Shown here one piece after another: positions 5,449 to 7,090 of a stretch of 7,090 bases of DNA. Within the stretch, counting starts at the first letter, position 1, and each line of letters begins with the position of its first letter. Under the pieces are notes generated by a model, which worked only from the letters and a program-made list of their open reading frames with translations, did not search any database and was not told the origin of the DNA. This stretch comes from Pseudolysobacter sp. (lineage in GTDB: Bacteria > Pseudomonadota > Gammaproteobacteria > Xanthomonadales > Rhodanobacteraceae): positions 1-7,090 of the forward strand of contig JANXUW010000717.1 of assembly GCA_025351985.1 (NCBI GenBank), given 5' to 3'. The translations under genes were made by a program, and so were the position numbers.

Positions 5449-6708
5449 TTATCGCCCCTGTTCCGCGCTTTGTGCGGGTGTTGGTTCTGGACTTTCGGTC
5501 ATCGGCATCAACCATTTCGCCATTCTTCGTAGATTCTGCGCAGTTGCCGCCAGCAGGAGCTCATCGTGTGCTCCACGCAGGCCGCGTAGACGCAGTCGAT
5601 CCAACCGCAGAATGCGCTTGAGGTGTGCAAACAGCATCTCAACTTTCTTGCGCTGACGGCGAGACACTTAATACTGCGGCGTGGCGGCGACCTGGCGCGC
5701 CCGCTCTCGCGATCGTTCAAAGACGCTGCGCAAGATCTTGCGGATGGGCACGTTGGGGCAGCACTGCGGCTTGAGCGGACAGCCCGTGCAATCGTATTGG
5801 CTGGCGCGATACACGATTGTGTTCGCTTTCGTCACACCCGAGCGGGGTTCCTTGAACGGCCGCCATTGATGACGCAGCGGTTTGCCCATCGGGCAGCGGT
5901 ATTCGTTGTCCTGCTCGTTCCAGGTGAAATCCGTGCTCGATAACGTGCCGTCGGTTCGCTCGCTCGTGTCCCATACGGGCACGTGCGGCTCGATGTGTTT
6001 GTGCTCGACAATCCAATCCAACATGGCCGCCGTACCGTACGCCGTGTCACCGATCAAACGCTGTGGCTTGATGGCAAAGCGCTCCTCGACCCGATCAATC
6101 TTGACCTTGGTGGCCTGCACCTCTTCCAGGCGATGTGCCGGTATGGCCACCACATCCATCACGATGCCAGCCTGCGTGTCGATGAGGCAATTGGTGGAGT
6201 ACGCGTAGAACGCCGGACCGCCGGGGGCCGCGGTCCATTGCGCTGCCGGATCGGTGAGCGATATGTTCTTCGGCACACTCTTTTCGGTTTCAGCTTCGTC
6301 GAGCGCTTCCAGATACTCGCGCACTGGACGGCTGATGGATGCTGCCTAGGTGAAATCGGCTTCGGCGCCCGGAACACCACGTTGGCGATTGGCATCGGCC
6401 TTGACCACACTCGCGTCGACCACAAAACCTTCGCCGCCGACCAAGCTCTCCGTCACGCAGCGCTCCAGTACTTTCTCGAACACATAGCGCAAGGTATCGC
6501 TGTCACGGAACCGGCCGTGGCGATTCTTCGAAAACGTTGAGTGATCGGGAATGGCATCTTCCAGGCCGAGCGGGCAGAACCAGCGGTAAGCCAGGTTCAG
6601 GTGTACCTCTTCGCACAGCCGACGCTCCGAGCGAATGCCGAAGCAGTAACCCACGATCAGCATCCGGATCATCAATTCCGGATCAATCGACGGGCCCCTA
6701 ACAAAATA
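5449..6708 (-). pseudogene. IS1182-family transposase, two in-frame nonsense codons and degraded N-terminus
   Basis: One minus-strand frame runs from about 6708 to the TAA at 5449-5451, interrupted only by TAG (6346-6348) and TAA (5668-5670). It encodes in order: P-S-I-D-P-E-L-M-I-R-M-L (DUF772-like N-domain), F-G-I-R-S-E-R-R-L-C-E-E-V, D-H-S-T-F-S-K-N-R, the first catalytic-type Asp in F-V-V-D-A-S-V-V, the second in I-G-D-T-A-Y-G, a Cys cluster (Y-R-C-P-M-G, D-C-T-G-C-P, Q-C-C-P), and the third acidic residue in R-R-Q-R-K-K-V-E-M-L-F-A-H-L-K. All three DDE positions survive in DNA, but the TAA removes the last from any product. Upstream of 6708 the frame meets a TGA (6763-6765), and plausible N-terminal sequence is scattered over other frames, so the start is lost. 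The element should be unable to transpose by itself unless supplied in trans. Confidence 0.85.
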
Positions 6709-6889
6709 TTGAGTGTTCGATGTTGCACATCCTTGTCGGCAAGTCTTCGGCGATCCACGTTCTCAACTGGCCGGAACATCGTGTGTACCTTGATGCAAGT
6801 TCACTTGCTTAACGTCGAGAAGCGCACTTCGGTCTTTTGCTCATAGAACCCCGCCAGTCTGTGGAGTTCACCTCTTTGCAGGCTTCACG

Positions 6890-6934
6890 TGATCATTTGC
6901 GGAACTCTGATCATGGCTTTTCAGAACTGGTGAT
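6890..6934. repeat. Right inverted end of the insertion sequence, with 23-bp insert and three TGATCA sites
   Basis: TGATCATTTGCGG (6890-6902) and ACTGGTGAT (6926-6934) are the inverted counterparts of the left end. The 23 bases between them (6903-6925) contain the small inverted pair TCTGA/TCAGA. TGATCA occurs at 6890, 6908 and 6931. Such subterminal repeats may be transposase binding sites (inference). Confidence 0.55.
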
Positions 6935-6996
6935 CAATCCTGCCGGTATTCGCAACAAACGATTTCATTCTCCACTCCCAACGCAATAGCACATTT

Positions 6997-7022
6997 CGGC
7001 CGCGCAAGCGGCCGTTTTTTTT
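6997..7022 (+). terminator. Strong rho-independent terminator, plus orientation
   Basis: CGGCCGC (6997-7003) and GCGGCCG (7008-7014) form a perfect 7-bp all-G/C stem around the tetraloop GCAA, followed by eight T residues (7015-7022). On the opposite strand the stem is followed by AAATGTG, so it acts for rightward transcription. No intact plus-strand gene ends before it: the insertion sequence lies immediately upstream in the opposite direction. It may have served a gene displaced by that insertion, or it may block read-through into the gene at 7042. Confidence 0.85.
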
Positions 7023-7041
7023 GTCGGTCCAACGAAGAAAT

Positions 7042-7090
7042 CTATACACGCGGCGAAACCGGTTTGCATTCGCCGATCAGCTCGTCAATC
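7042..7090 (-). CDS. Possible C-terminal end of a minus-strand gene entering from the right
   Basis: On the minus strand, one frame is open from the window edge to a TAG at 7042-7044 and reads I-D-E-L-I-G-E-C-K-P-V-S-P-R-V; the other two minus frames stop within a few codons. The sequence is protein-like, and the stop sits 20 bp from the terminator, consistent with convergent transcription. With about 15 codons this is weak evidence, and a plus-strand frame is also open here. No family is recognised. Confidence 0.3.
   Translation of the reverse strand, partial: IDELIGECKPVSPRV

Larger units (their letters stand above)
5312..6937 (-). mobile_element. Decayed IS1182-type insertion sequence
   Basis: A transposase pseudogene on the minus strand lies between inverted ends. 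The left end ATCACCAGT-CCGCAAATGATCA (5315-5336) matches, inverted, two blocks at the right: TGATCATTTGCGG (6890-6902) and ACTGGTGAT (6926-6934). The right end carries 23 extra bases (6903-6925) between the blocks. The span of about 1.6 kb is normal for IS1182-group elements. No convincing target duplication is seen outside either end, so the exact limits are uncertain and one end may have been rearranged. The element encodes nothing else recognisable, and its orientation is opposite to all the confident genes of the window. Confidence 0.65.

Noticed and set aside
5173..5532. Plus-strand open frame of 119 codons
   Set aside because: It starts at TTG without a ribosome-binding site, crosses the IS left end and overlaps the transposase 3' end; no family resemblance.
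5668..5670. Programmed stop-codon read-through of the transposase
   Set aside because: A second stop at 6346-6348 and a broken N-terminus make simple decay the better explanation.
5983..6540. Plus-strand open frame of 185 codons
   Set aside because: It lies wholly opposite the transposase frame, which shows ordered family motifs.
6813..6990. Plus-strand frame ending just before the terminator
   Set aside because: It has no in-frame ATG or ribosome-binding site, spans the IS right end, and the peptide resembles nothing known; too weak to annotate as the gene the terminator serves.

Overview
The window looks like an accessory stretch of a moderately GC-rich proteobacterial chromosome. A PhaF/PhaI-type phasin, secreted choice-of-anchor Q proteins and C-terminal tails of the form I-F-x-x-G-F suggest a gammaproteobacterium near Xanthomonadales (Rhodanobacteraceae/Lysobacteraceae). 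That placement is an inference from protein style only; there is no rRNA or core marker gene here.

Layout, left to right. (1) 3-92: the last 29 codons of an unrecognised plus-strand gene. (2) 138-280: a 143-bp, nearly palindromic MITE-like element with about 17-bp terminal inverted repeats flanked by CTAG on both sides, ending 84 bp before the next start codon. (3) 365-760: a small phasin, predicted to coat polyhydroxyalkanoate granules. (4) 761-1144: a non-coding region with TGATC motifs spaced about 22 bp apart (820, 842, 864, 885, 929), plus small dyads. (5) 1145-2257: a secreted beta-helix, choice-of-anchor Q protein. Its signal-peptide/CSLREA segment is out of frame between two compensating 1-base shifts near 1217 and 1380. 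(6) 2553-4982: a larger secreted relative of 809 aa: signal peptide, six beta-helix coils, choice-of-anchor Q block, two MBG-like repeats, a PKD-like domain, a DUF11-like domain and the same kind of C-terminal tail. (7) about 5312-6937: a decayed IS1182-type insertion sequence on the minus strand, its transposase broken by two in-frame stop codons and a degraded N-terminus. (8) 6997-7022: a strong plus-oriented intrinsic terminator with no intact gene in front of it. (9) 7042-7090: the possible tail of a minus-strand gene running in from the right.

The phasin is an intracellular storage protein with no visible link to the rest. The two secreted beta-helix proteins are in tandem on the same strand, 295 bp apart, and share the beta-helix, the choice-of-anchor Q block and the tail, so they probably use the same export or surface-attachment route. 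The mobile elements at both ends mark this as a region of genome turnover. I found no complete new multi-gene system. The points most worth following are the shared C-terminal tail, the compensating frameshifts, the MITE before the phasin gene and the helically phased TGATC array.
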